64,000 nucleotides of DNA from assembly GCA_016720145.1 (NCBI GenBank), contig JADJXV010000016.1:1-64000 (forward strand), read 5' to 3'. A model generated the notes under the pieces. That model ran no database searches. It saw only the letters and a program-made list of their open reading frames with translations, and was not told the DNA's origin. The DNA is from Ignavibacteria bacterium (GTDB lineage Bacteria > Bacteroidota > Ignavibacteria > Kapaibacteriales > UBA961). Positions 19,617-29,137 of this stretch are shown piece after piece (the first letter of the stretch is position 1; each line of letters starts with the position of its first letter). Both the position numbers and the translations under genes were made by a program.

Positions 19617-19846
19617 TGTGTGTTTTTTTCTGTGAAGTTCAACGTTTATAATTGTCCGCGAAATTACGGAATATAGCGAGTATTCATGTTGGTTTGCTTT
19701 AGACTCACATTTAAGATTTTGAAAGAATCTGACCCTGACAATAGAATAATCAAGGGATTTATCTACCATATTCGATTGAAAACTTGGCAAAAAGGCAAAA
19801 AGTGGTATATTTGCAGTCTGTAAAAATTTAGAGGCACAAAATCGCC

Positions 19847-20338
19847 ATGTTGAGATTGCCAATTCAAGGATTACAAGACGGACAAGCATCGGTTAATTTA
19901 ATGGCAAATGTCCGTGATATTGATGGCATATTCCCGGAATTTAGTGGAGAAATAACACTAACCGGTACTATTAGGAAAGTTGGTAAGCGTTATAGTTTTA
20001 AAGGCGAAGCGACGTGTATGGCGACTATGATTTGTGACCGTACACTCAATGAATTCACCGAAAAAATTATTGCTACTGTCACTGCAGACTTTTTAGCCGA
20101 CACACAAGTTTATTTGATGCAAGCTGAAGAAAAAGATGGTGAAATGACCATCATTAGAGATGATGAACTTTTTATTGACCTTTCGAATGAAGTGCGGCAG
20201 GAGCTTGCACTGAGTTTGCCGATGAAGCGAGTAGCACCTGAATTCCGTGATAAAGAATGGGAAGATATTGCGCCAGAAATTGCGACGGGGATAGATGATA
20301 GGTGGAAAGCACTTAAAGGGCTAACATTCAATAATTAA
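19847..20338 (+). CDS. DUF177/YceD family protein
   Basis: A 163-aa protein of the YceD family, which in other bacteria is encoded just before rpmF and affects 23S rRNA accumulation. Typical features are GEITLTGTIRKVGKRYSFKG, a C-x-R-T/C-D-R-T-L segment (MICDRTLNEF) and the acidic FIDLSNEVRQELALSLPMK region. It opens the rpmF-fatty-acid cluster and lies 69 bp upstream of rpmF. Confidence 0.88.
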   Translation: MLRLPIQGLQDGQASVNLMANVRDIDGIFPEFSGEITLTGTIRKVGKRYSFKGEATCMATMICDRTLNEFTEKIIATVTADFLADTQVYLMQAEEKDGEMTIIRDDELFIDLSNEVRQELALSLPMKRVAPEFRDKEWEDIAPEIATGIDDRWKALKGLTFNN

Positions 20339-20380
20339 ATAACGATAGAAGATAGAATCAGTTAATTTCAGACAATTTAA

Positions 20381-20390
20381 TTTTTATATT
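20381..20390 (+). promoter_or_regulatory. TTTTTATATT element upstream of rpmF
   Basis: The 10-mer lies 17 nt before the rpmF ATG. The same 10-mer occurs 17 nt before dnaK and 16 nt before the giant T9SS gene. It may be a promoter -10/-7 region or an AT-rich translation enhancer; this is inferred from recurrence only. Confidence 0.35.
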
Positions 20391-20407
20391 ATAAGTAGAG
20401 AAGTACG

Positions 20408-20584
20408 ATGCCAAATCCTAAACGCCGCCATTCCAAGCAACGCCGCGACAAACGCCGCACGCATTATAAAGCAGTTGCTCCTACGACAGGTACCTGTCCG
20501 AACTGTAATTCCGTGAAATTATCACACGCCGCTTGTCCGGATTGTGGATATTACAACGGTCGCAAAGCAATTACAGTAGAGTAG
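20408..20584 (+). CDS. 50S ribosomal protein L32
   Basis: A 58-aa protein starting MPNPKRRHSKQRRDKRRTHY, the conserved L32 N-terminus, with a zinc ribbon of the CPNC...CPDCG type. L32 is a late-assembling large-subunit protein. Its place between yceD and plsX is the classical arrangement. It ends in TAG, which shows that TAG is a normal stop in this genome. Confidence 0.97.
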   Translation: MPNPKRRHSKQRRDKRRTHYKAVAPTTGTCPNCNSVKLSHAACPDCGYYNGRKAITVE

Positions 20585-20666
20585 TTAACCACTCAACCCA
20601 GTGTGTTTCCGTGAGAAGCAATTGCGGAAAACCTATCTTCAATTTCCCTAAGTGTAGCATAACCTT

Positions 20667-21692
20667 ATGCGAATAGCTCTAGATGCAATGGGAGGTGATT
20701 TTGCACCAGATAATGAAGTGCAAGGCGCTGTATTAGCTGCTAAAACGCTGGGAATACAATCTAACCTTGAGGTGATTTTTGTAGGGCGCGAGAAAGACAT
20801 TCTCTCTGCATTAAGCAAGGTTGATGCATCAGGTCTAAATTATTCAATCTTCCATACTGACGAGGTCGTTGGAATGGGAGATGAACCGGCTACTGTCATC
20901 AAGAAAAAACGTAACTCTTCTCTTTTTAAAGGTATTGAGTTGCATGCTGATGGAAAGGCGGATGCATTTGTATCGGCAGGGAACACCGGAGCAGTGATGA
21001 CGACAGGTACATTAGTATTGGGAAGAATAAAAGGTGTAACCCGTCCGACAATCGGTTCTTTTTTTCCTACAGTTCACAAGCGACCTGCTCTTCTAGTCGA
21101 TGCTGGTGCCAATATCGACTGTAAGCCAAGACATTTATATGAGTTCGCGATTATGGGGAGTATTTATTATTCCAAAATAATTGGTGTGGAGCATCCAAAA
21201 GTTGGTCTGTTAAATATTGGTGAAGAACGCACGAAAGGGACCGAAGTCATATTGCAAACCTATGAATTACTCGAACAAAGCCCGCTGAATTTTACAGGAA
21301 ATGTCGAAGGTCGTGATATACTTTTTGGAGAAGCTGATGTGTTCGTCTGCGATGGATTTACAGGTAATATTATCCTCAAATTTGCAGAAAGTATCATTGG
21401 CGTCCTTAAAGCTAAAGTCAAGCAGCATGCTGACAAAGGGTTCCTAGAAAAATTGGCCGTCGGAGCGATGGCGCCCACACTTCGCAAAATACTCAAAGAA
21501 TTTGACTACCAGGAATACGGAGGAGTACCTCTCTTAGGAGTGAATGGAGTGGCTATAATCGGTCATGGTAAGTCGTCTCCTAAAGCTATCGAAAATATGA
21601 TCCTTCGCGCTGTTGACGTCGCTAGTAAAAATGTTAATGGGTTGATCGCATCAACTCTTGCAACTCTCACAATTCCCGCCGAAAATACCTAA
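20667..21692 (+). CDS. phosphate acyltransferase PlsX
   Basis: A 341-aa enzyme converting acyl-ACP to acyl-phosphate, the first step of the PlsX/PlsY phospholipid route. Family signatures are RIALDAMGGDFAP at the N-terminus, SAGNTGAVM and VDAGANIDCKP. Length is as expected. It is followed 18 bp later by fabH, linking membrane lipid and fatty acid synthesis in one cluster. Confidence 0.97.
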   Translation: MRIALDAMGGDFAPDNEVQGAVLAAKTLGIQSNLEVIFVGREKDILSALSKVDASGLNYSIFHTDEVVGMGDEPATVIKKKRNSSLFKGIELHADGKADAFVSAGNTGAVMTTGTLVLGRIKGVTRPTIGSFFPTVHKRPALLVDAGANIDCKPRHLYEFAIMGSIYYSKIIGVEHPKVGLLNIGEERTKGTEVILQTYELLEQSPLNFTGNVEGRDILFGEADVFVCDGFTGNIILKFAESIIGVLKAKVKQHADKGFLEKLAVGAMAPTLRKILKEFDYQEYGGVPLLGVNGVAIIGHGKSSPKAIENMILRAVDVASKNVNGLIASTLATLTIPAENT

Positions 21693-21710
21693 ATCGAAAG
21701 TATAAATCCT

Positions 21711-22696
21711 ATGCCCGCAAATATTACGGCAGTCGCTCATTACGTTCCGGAAGATGTATTCCCAAACTCCTATTTTGAGGATAAAATTGATACATCCGAT
21801 GAGTGGATTCGTACGCGAACAGGTATCGTAGAGCGACGTTTTCTTTTGAATGGTGCGACTTCTGACTTAATTGTTCCTGCAGCAAAAAAATGTCTGGAAC
21901 AACGTGGAATATCACCGCAAGATATAGATTGTATTATAGTTTGCACTGTCACACCGGATAACATGTTTCCCTCAACAGCTGCAACCGTTCAACGTAAATT
22001 AGGTCTCACTAATGCCTGGGGATTCGACCTCTCGGCTGCATGTTCTGGATTTTTATATGGCTTAATGACTGCCTCTTCACTCGTCGAGTCAGGTCGGTGA
22101 ATCGAGTCTTGCTCTGTGGAGCCGACAAAATGAGTTCGATTCTTAATCCTGAGGACAGAACGACTTATATTTTATTCGGAGATGGTGGCGGTGCAGTGCT
22201 CATCGAACGCTCAGAAGATGAAAACGTCGGCATTATGGACAGTATTCTCAAAATGGATGGCAATGGTGGCTCCTCGCTCTATATGACAGCTGGAGGAAGC
22301 GCGAAGCCAGCCTCACATGAAACAGTTGATAATAAAGAACATTATGCAGTACAGGATGGACAGACAGTCTTCAAATCTGCTGTAGTCGGTATGGCAGATG
22401 TATCAGCTGAAATTATGGAAAAGAATCATCTTACTGCGGATGATATTACATGGCTTGTCCCTCATCAGGCGAATCTCAGAATTATTGATGCCACGGCGCG
22501 ACGAATGGGTCTAAGCCCTGAAAAAGTAATGATTAATATCGATCGTTATGGTAATACTACCGCGGGTACAATTCCAATCTGCTTGTCAGAATTGTGGCAA
22601 CAAGGGAAATTAAAGTATGGCGATGGCGTTATTCTCGCTAGCTTTGGCGCCGGCTATACTTGGGGAAGTATTTACTTGCGGTGGGGAATGAAATAA
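21711..22696 (+). CDS. beta-ketoacyl-ACP synthase III (frameshifted)
   Basis: About 328 aa if one G is restored in the GG at 22096-22097, so that ESGR continues as VNRVLLCGADKMSS. The triad is visible: Cys in DLSAACSGF, His in PHQANLRI and Asn in DRYGNTTAG. The enzyme condenses acetyl-CoA with malonyl-ACP to start fatty acid synthesis. As supplied, the gene is split into two frames. Because fabH is normally needed and the break is in a G run, sequencing error is the better explanation than loss. Confidence 0.93.
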
Positions 22697-22711
22697 TTAT
22701 CGGGGAATTCA

Positions 22712-23626
22712 ATGAACGCACTTTTATTTGCAGGACAAGGTTCGCAGTATGTCGGTATGATGCGAGGACTTATTACAACTTATCCTCGTGCTGCAGAAAA
22801 GCTCCGATTAGCTGACGATATCCTCGGCTTTTCTCTGAGTTCGATTTGCTTTGACGGACCTGTAGAAATGCTGAAAGAAACGCGCTATACACAACCGGCG
22901 CTTTTTGTACACGAAGCAATTTTGGTTGATTTATTACAAGATAAATTGACGTTCGAAGCTGTTGCAGGACATTCACTTGGAGAATATTCGGCGCTTTATG
23001 CGGCAGGCGTCTTAGAATTTGAATCAGCATTGAAGCTGGTAGCACTACGAGGTCAGTTGATGTTTGGCGCTGGAGAGGACAATCCCGGAACAATGCTTGC
23101 TATAATTGGTCTGACCGATGATGTGGTCATTGATATTTGTACGACATTAAACGGCAACGGTGGTGTGATTGTACCGGCGAATTTCAACTCTCCCGGACAG
23201 GTAGTTGTGTCAGGTTCTGCGGGATTTTTACGTGCAAATATTCAGACATTCAAAGACGCAGGTGCAAGGATGGTCAGCGAGTTACCGGTTAGCGGTGCTT
23301 TTCACTCTCCATTATTGTTACCCGCAAAAGAGCGCCTTGCTGAGGCAATTCATCTCACAGGATTTCAGGATGCTACGGTCGAGGTCTATTGTAATTTCAC
23401 TGCACAACCCGAAAAACAAGCCGATAGTCTTCGCGCTTCTCTTATCGAGCAACTCATCAGCCCGGTACGATGGACAGAAACAATGGCAAATATGTATCAA
23501 GCAGGAATATTGAATTACATTGAAATAGGTCCTGGGAAAGTGTTGCAAGGTCTTGTAAAAAGAACGCTTAACGGGGTAACCTTCACAGGATACGACACAT
23601 ACACTGATGTACAAAAGCTTGGATAA
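22712..23626 (+). CDS. malonyl-CoA:ACP transacylase
   Basis: A 304-aa enzyme charging ACP with malonyl groups. It shows the nucleophile elbow GHSLGEYSAL, LFAGQGSQYVGM at the N-terminus and the catalytic His in SGAFHSPLL. The frame is intact. It follows fabH by 15 bp and is separated from fabG by a 404-bp spacer filled with a tandem repeat. Confidence 0.96.
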   Translation: MNALLFAGQGSQYVGMMRGLITTYPRAAEKLRLADDILGFSLSSICFDGPVEMLKETRYTQPALFVHEAILVDLLQDKLTFEAVAGHSLGEYSALYAAGVLEFESALKLVALRGQLMFGAGEDNPGTMLAIIGLTDDVVIDICTTLNGNGGVIVPANFNSPGQVVVSGSAGFLRANIQTFKDAGARMVSELPVSGAFHSPLLLPAKERLAEAIHLTGFQDATVEVYCNFTAQPEKQADSLRASLIEQLISPVRWTETMANMYQAGILNYIEIGPGKVLQGLVKRTLNGVTFTGYDTYTDVQKLG

Positions 23627-23723
23627 ATACTTATATAGATGTTTTCAATGGAATGCAATTAAGTACTTAGTACCTTTTGGAGAATATCATACAGACACTA
23701 ACCATTGTGCAATAATAAGCTAA

Positions 23724-24021
23724 CGACTCATAGACTTACGACTTATAGACTTACGACTCATAGACTTACGACTCACAGACTTACGACTTATAGACTTTCG
23801 ATTTATACTTGCGACTTATAGACTTGCGACTTACGACTTATAGACTTACGACTTATAGACTTACGACTTATAGACTTACGACTTATAGACTTACGACTTA
23901 TAGACTTACGACTTATAGACTTACAGACTTACGACTTATAGACTTACGACTTATAGACTTATAAACTTACGACTCACAGACTTACGACTTATAGACTTAC
24001 AGACTTATAGACTTACAGACT
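23724..24021. repeat. 15-bp tandem repeat, about twenty units
   Basis: The unit GACTTATAGACTTAC with occasional GACTCATAG or TTGCG variants fills nearly the whole spacer between fabD and fabG and stops 9 bp before the fabG ATG. It differs from the block at 17968-18117 at two positions, so the two are one family. It displaces any ribosome site of fabG: the bases just before its ATG are CTAATTAAATT. Confidence 0.92.
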
Positions 24022-24030
24022 AATTAAATT

Positions 24031-24780
24031 ATGGATAAAAGATTTGCAGGAAAAGTAGCAATCGTCACCGGCGGTTCCCGAGGGATAGGTGAGGCAATTG
24101 TACGGCGTCTAGCAAGCGAGGGTGCTCGCGTGTATGCAACATATATCAGTAACCCTGAGCGTGCAAAGAACATACAGGATGAACTTACGAAAGATGGACA
24201 ATCGGTGCGCTTTATACAGGCGGACGTTTCCAACGAACAATCCGTAAAAGAGTTAATAGATGAAGTTGTGAAGGAGGTAGGTAGAATTGATGTATTAGTG
24301 AATAACGCAGGAATTACACGTGATACACTCCTGATGAGAATGTCGGAGACAGATTGGGATGACGTACTTGACACTAATCTTAAAGGAGCATTCCTGACGT
24401 GTAAATCTGTATGCAGAACAATGATGAGTCAACGCAAGGGAAGGATTATCAATATTGGTTCGATTGTTGGAATTAACGGCAATCCCGGTCAGGCGAATTA
24501 TTGCGCATCGAAAGCCGGGCTTATAGGTCTAACAAAATCTCTTGCAAAAGAACTATCATCTCGAAATATTTTAGTAAATTGCATCGCACCGGGATTTGTT
24601 GAAACTGATATGACAGACAAATTAACTGAAGAGCAACGTGCTGGTTTTTCTACTCAGATACCACTCAAACGAGCTGCAAAGTCTGAAGAAATTGCCTCCG
24701 TAGTTGCTTTTTTTGTGTCAGACGATTCGAGCTATATTACAGGTCAAGTATTGTGTGTTGACGGTGGACTTGCCATGTAG
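24031..24780 (+). CDS. 3-oxoacyl-ACP reductase
   Basis: A 249-aa short-chain dehydrogenase with TGGSRGIGEAI (NADPH binding), NNAGITRD, the catalytic Ser in NIGSIVGING and YCASKAG (Tyr-x3-Lys). It reduces beta-ketoacyl-ACP in fatty acid elongation. The ATG comes directly after the minisatellite, so its expression may depend on repeat length (inference). Confidence 0.96.
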   Translation: MDKRFAGKVAIVTGGSRGIGEAIVRRLASEGARVYATYISNPERAKNIQDELTKDGQSVRFIQADVSNEQSVKELIDEVVKEVGRIDVLVNNAGITRDTLLMRMSETDWDDVLDTNLKGAFLTCKSVCRTMMSQRKGRIINIGSIVGINGNPGQANYCASKAGLIGLTKSLAKELSSRNILVNCIAPGFVETDMTDKLTEEQRAGFSTQIPLKRAAKSEEIASVVAFFVSDDSSYITGQVLCVDGGLAM

Positions 24781-24868
24781 CTGGTTGAAAAAAACTTACG
24801 CTGGGAGCGTGTATAAAAAATTGAAATCAGATTATTTATTTAATATTTACTTTTAATAGGAGACAGTA

Positions 24869-25120
24869 ATGCCGGTTCCAATGACAGTAGTAGCAACAAA
24901 AGTTATAGAAATTATCGTTAATAAATTAGGCGTGGAAGAAAGACAAGTCACCCTTGCAGCTTCATTTACCAATGATTTAGGTGCAGATTCTCTTGATACG
25001 GTAGAGCTGATAATGGAGTTTGAACGCTCCTTTAATTTAACAATTGATGATGCAGACGCAGAGAAAATCCAAACAGTTGGTGATGCAATCAACTATTTAG
25101 AGTCAAAAGTAATTGTATAA
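24869..25120 (+). CDS. acyl carrier protein
   Basis: An 83-aa acidic protein with the phosphopantetheine site Ser in GADSLDTVELIM. The start at 24869 is backed by a good ribosome site (GGAGA) 7 bp upstream; an internal ATG four codons later would give the more usual 79 aa. It carries the growing acyl chain for all Fab enzymes and lies between fabG and fabF as in many bacteria. Confidence 0.96.
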   Translation: MPVPMTVVATKVIEIIVNKLGVEERQVTLAASFTNDLGADSLDTVELIMEFERSFNLTIDDADAEKIQTVGDAINYLESKVIV

Positions 25121-25251
25121 TAGTTCGCTGCTTATTCTTCACTAAATTAGATGACAGAATCGAAATGAAATATTAAGTGAGCGTTTAGGCAATTGCTTCT
25201 TACAATTTCGCCAAATCGCCGATCAACCCCGAAACTCAAATTTAAATATGT

Positions 25252-26510
25252 ATGGCGCGATATAATTTTCCAAAAATAGTAGTTACAGGAGTAGGTGCAG
25301 TGACTCTATTGGCAATACTGCTCAAGAATTTTGGGATGGTATGATGTCTGGAAAGTCTGGTGGAGGACCAATTACAAGGTTCGACGCATCGGAATTTGAT
25401 ACGAAATTTGCATGTGAAATTAAAAATTACGATCCACTACTATGCATGAATCGTAAGGAAATCCAACGAATGGATTTATTTACACAATTTGCTATTTCAT
25501 CGGCAGTAATGGCTGTTGAAGATTCTGGAATTAACTTTGAAAAGACTGACAAAAATCGCGTCGGAGTGATTATAGGCTCGGGAATTGGCGGAATGTGGAC
25601 ATATCATCATCAGCAAACGAACTTATATGAACGTGGTGGCAAGCCTGATAGGATATCTCCGTTTTTTGTACCGATGCTCATTTCTGACATCGCTGCCGGA
25701 CATGTTGCAATTCGATGGGGATTGAAAGGTCCTAATTACGCAACTGTTTCAGCATGTGCGACTTCCTCACATTCAATCGCCGATGCACTTATGCTTTTGC
25801 AACGTGGCAATGCAGATGTAATGGTTGTAGGAGGCACAGAAGCGGTGATTTGTCCAATGGGAATTGGTGGCTTTAATGCAATGAAAGCTCTGTCAACGAG
25901 AAATGATTCACCTGAAACAGCCAGCAGACCATTTGATGCAGGACGTGATGGATTCGTTATGGGCGAGGGAAGCGGAATGCTTATACTTGAGACTTTGGAG
26001 CATGCATTGAATCGAGGAGCAAAAATTTATGCGGAAGTCAGCGGAATGGGTCTCACGGATGATGCATTTCATATTACTCAGCCGGCTCCTGGAGGAGAAG
26101 GGGCTGTACGATCGATGCAATTATGTATAGAAGATGCTGGACTTGTACCTGATGATATAGATTATATTAATGCCCACGGGACTTCTACTCCATTTAATGA
26201 TAAAAATGAATCAGAAGCAATTAAGACTGTTTTTGGCGACAGAGCGGCAAGTATAGCCGTAAGCTCTACAAAATCTATGACCGGACATTTATTAGGAGCG
26301 GCAGGTGGTATTGAGGCAATTGCTACGGTACTTGCTATTAAAAATTCAATGATACCACCAACTATTAATTATCATAATCCCGATCCGGCTTGTGATTTAA
26401 ACTATGTGCCAAATAGTCCAATAGCTCGTACAATTAGAGCTGCAATTAGTAATACATTTGGATTCGGTGGACATAATGCATCACTTTGCTTCAAAGCATA
26501 CGAAGGTTAA
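25252..26510 (+). CDS. beta-ketoacyl-ACP synthase II (frameshifted)
   Basis: About 419 aa. The true start is ATG 25252 (MARYNFPKIVVTGVGAVT). The frame is lost at 25304-25306, where one C restored in ACT-CCT gives PIGNTAQEFWDG and joins the long downstream frame. The catalytic Cys is in SACATSSHS, His in NAHGTSTPFND and His in KSMTGHLLGAAGG. FabF elongates long acyl-ACPs. A second core fab gene with a one-base indel argues for assembly error. Confidence 0.93.
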
Positions 26511-26547
26511 CCTTAAATCAGTTTATGAGAATTTACTAGTTTTTTAC

Positions 26548-26576
26548 AGGTCAGGCAGGAATGCCTGACCTTTTTT
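26548..26576 (+). terminator. intrinsic terminator after fabF
   Basis: AGGTCAGGCA - GGAA - TGCCTGACCT followed by TTTTT, 38 bp after the fabF stop. It would separate or attenuate rnc from the fab cluster. Confidence 0.85.
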
Positions 26577-26592
26577 ATACCGACAAATTATT

Positions 26593-27399
26593 TTGAAAGA
26601 CATCTTCCAGCACATATATTCTAACTTTCTGCGACTGACACATTTGCAGAAATCAGATACTGCTAATATGTTCCCGAAAGTCGGCTTTTTGGACGATAAA
26701 CGAAAGCAGACTCTCGAGAAAACTCTCGGAGTAAAAATTTCAAATGTTCATATTTATGAGCAGGCATTTACTCATAGGTCATATCTGCAAGTTGTAAATA
26801 TTCCTAGGCTTATTTCAAATGAACGTTTGGAATTCTTGGGGGATTCGATACTTGGTGCTGTCATTGCTGAATATTTATTCTATAATTACACACAAGACCA
26901 AGAAGGTGAGCTCACCAAAATGCGATCTTGGTTGGTCAATAGAAAGTCGCTTGGCGTATGCGCACGCTACCTGCATTTGGAAGAATACCTTATGGTGAGT
27001 TTCAGTGCAAGTCAATCACTTCAAAAGGGTAATGAGACAATGCTTTCCGATGCAATGGAAGCTGTCATAGCAGCAATATACTTAGATTCCGGAATGGAAA
27101 GTGCAGAAAAATTCATCGTACAATCGATGCTACCTATTATGATGAACGAGCAAGTAATGAAGGATACAAATTTCAAGAGTATTCTTCTCGAATTAGTGCA
27201 AAGTGAAGGGAAAGAGCCGCCACGATATATTGTAATGAGCGAGGCAGGACCAGACCATGAAAAGGAGTTTGTGATTGGAGTGTATGTAGGAGGTGATTTT
27301 CTTGGTACGGGTAGTGGCAAGAATAAAAAGCAAGCCGAACAGTTTGCCGCCAAACAAGCCTTAGACAGAGGTATAATCGCTGAAACGAAAATTGAATAA
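26593..27399 (+). CDS. ribonuclease III
   Basis: A 268-aa double-strand-specific endoribonuclease. The catalytic signature NERLEFLGDSILG is followed by the second acidic site (MLSDAMEAVIAAIYLDSG) and a C-terminal dsRNA-binding domain (GTGSGKNKKQAEQFAAKQAL). The start is a TTG directly after the fabF terminator; an ATG at 26668 would shorten the N-terminal tail and is an alternative. rnc after fabF is the usual order in Chlorobi-type clusters. Confidence 0.95.
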   Translation: MKDIFQHIYSNFLRLTHLQKSDTANMFPKVGFLDDKRKQTLEKTLGVKISNVHIYEQAFTHRSYLQVVNIPRLISNERLEFLGDSILGAVIAEYLFYNYTQDQEGELTKMRSWLVNRKSLGVCARYLHLEEYLMVSFSASQSLQKGNETMLSDAMEAVIAAIYLDSGMESAEKFIVQSMLPIMMNEQVMKDTNFKSILLELVQSEGKEPPRYIVMSEAGPDHEKEFVIGVYVGGDFLGTGSGKNKKQAEQFAAKQALDRGIIAETKIE

Positions 27400-27417
27400 A
27401 CATTAGATACTACTGGT

Positions 27418-27453
27418 CAGCCACATTTGAAAGATTGTGGCTTTCTTTTTTTA
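27418..27453 (+). terminator. intrinsic terminator after rnc
   Basis: AGCCACA and TGTGGCT arms with a 10-nt loop, followed by TTCTTTTTTT. It ends the fatty-acid cluster transcript. Confidence 0.85.
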
Positions 27454-27524
27454 ATCGATTTTGATGAAATTGAAAAAAAAAATCAAATAAGTCAAATTTC
27501 TAAGTTATTACTTGATGAGATATT

Positions 27525-29132
27525 ATGCTTCGTTTAGTCATATTCATATTATTGTTAATTTTGACATCGATATCGATGTCGGCAGGTAAACCGAAGTTGA
27601 TTGTCGTGATTTCATACGATCAAATGCGTGGAGACTATCCTGATAAGTGGCAATCAATATGGGGGAAGAAGGGATTTAACCGTGTTAGAAAGGATGGGAT
27701 TAATTTCTCTCAATGTTACTTCGACCATGCGACAAATATGACTTGTCCAGGGCATGCAGTATTGCTCACCGGCTGCTATCCCGTTAAAACAGGAATAGTC
27801 TCTAACGATTTTTATGATAAGAGCTTAGGTAAAATGTGTTATTGTACTTCCGATTCGTTGTATCCTGTAGGTGGCGATTACAAAAAGGGTCGATCACCAT
27901 TACTGATGAAGATGCCAACACTTGGTGATTATCTTATTGAAAAATATCCTAAAAGTAAAGTGATGGGTATTGGCTTAAAAGACCGCTCAGGTATTGTAAT
28001 GTCCGGCAAAAAAGCACAAACAGTGTTGTGGTTTGATGAGGAAACTGCCGAATTGAGCACATCAACGTATTATAAAAGTCCTCAGTGGCTCGGGAAGTGG
28101 AATCGGAAAAATAGTCTTCATAAATTTATCGGAAAAGTATGGAACACTAGTATTCCGGACTCGATTAGTGTCATTGATTCTGTTCATTGGGAAGGAAAAT
28201 ATCCCGGAGGCAGCAAGATTTTCCCACATAAAATACCTGTAGATTTGAATGATAAGATGTGCGTGGAAGCATTTTTGGTGAGTCCATTTTCGATAGAATA
28301 TCTTTTTGCAGCTGTTCGTGAAATGATTACGCGCGAAGATTTAGGGAAGGATAATTCACCGGATATTCTCAATATAGCAGTATCAACCACAGATTACGTT
28401 GGTCATATATTTGGTCCCGATAGCCGAGAAGTCCAAGAATTATACGTGCACGCAGATAGATATTTGGGTGAATTTATTGAATTTTTAGATAATAAACTTG
28501 GAAGAGATAAGTATTTGCTTGTCATTACATCCGATCATGGAGTGGGGCCGATACCGGAAGTTGTACGTGAAATAGGTCTTGAGAAGCTTGATGCTGGTAG
28601 ATTGTCAAAAGCAAAATTGAGATCAGATATGAACAACTATCTCCATAAATTTCTACCTATCGGAATCCAAGAAAATTTAATTGAAAGAGTTGAACTCCCA
28701 TCAGTTTTCATAAATCATCAAGTACTTGATAAATATAAAATTGATGAAGAAATATTACTTGATTCATTGGTAGATTTTACCTTACGAATCGAAGGTATGA
28801 AATTAGCTGCTTCTACAAATAAACTCAAAAAATCAAAACCTGAACTTTGGGATGATGATATTTGGAGGATGGTCAAAAATGACATTTTTAGTGCTCGTAC
28901 AGGAGATATGATTTGCTATCCCAAGCCCTATTGGATATTCGGTGCAAATCCTGCAACTCATGGTACACCTTATGATTATGATCGATATGTTCCATTCATG
29001 CTGATGGGAAATTCAATAAGTAGAAATGAATTTCTTTACAAAGTCACTCCGGCTGATATTGCACCAACGCTTGGTAATATCTTAGGAATTAAAATGGTTG
29101 ATATTGATGGTCAAATTTTACAACTTAAATAA
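27525..29132 (+). CDS. PafA-like alkaline phosphatase / phosphodiesterase
   Basis: A 535-aa exported protein (signal peptide 1-20) of the alkaline phosphatase superfamily. Residues match the PafA active site: Asp32 (ISYDQMRGDY), Thr73 nucleophile (NMTCPGH), Asn94 (SNDFYD), Lys152 and Arg154 (LKDRS), then STTDYVGH, TSDHGVG and ATHGTPYDYD with the metal-binding Asp/His. PafA cleaves phosphate monoesters in the periplasm with little product inhibition. Convergent with the RmlD-like gene. No phosphate-starvation box identified. Confidence 0.9.
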   Translation: MLRLVIFILLLILTSISMSAGKPKLIVVISYDQMRGDYPDKWQSIWGKKGFNRVRKDGINFSQCYFDHATNMTCPGHAVLLTGCYPVKTGIVSNDFYDKSLGKMCYCTSDSLYPVGGDYKKGRSPLLMKMPTLGDYLIEKYPKSKVMGIGLKDRSGIVMSGKKAQTVLWFDEETAELSTSTYYKSPQWLGKWNRKNSLHKFIGKVWNTSIPDSISVIDSVHWEGKYPGGSKIFPHKIPVDLNDKMCVEAFLVSPFSIEYLFAAVREMITREDLGKDNSPDILNIAVSTTDYVGHIFGPDSREVQELYVHADRYLGEFIEFLDNKLGRDKYLLVITSDHGVGPIPEVVREIGLEKLDAGRLSKAKLRSDMNNYLHKFLPIGIQENLIERVELPSVFINHQVLDKYKIDEEILLDSLVDFTLRIEGMKLAASTNKLKKSKPELWDDDIWRMVKNDIFSARTGDMICYPKPYWIFGANPATHGTPYDYDRYVPFMLMGNSISRNEFLYKVTPADIAPTLGNILGIKMVDIDGQILQLK

Positions 29133-29137
29133 AAGTT

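Noticed and set aside
21711..22696. fabH as two separate genes or a pseudogene
   Set aside because: Both halves are fully conserved up to the break, all three catalytic residues remain, and a one-base G run change rejoins them.
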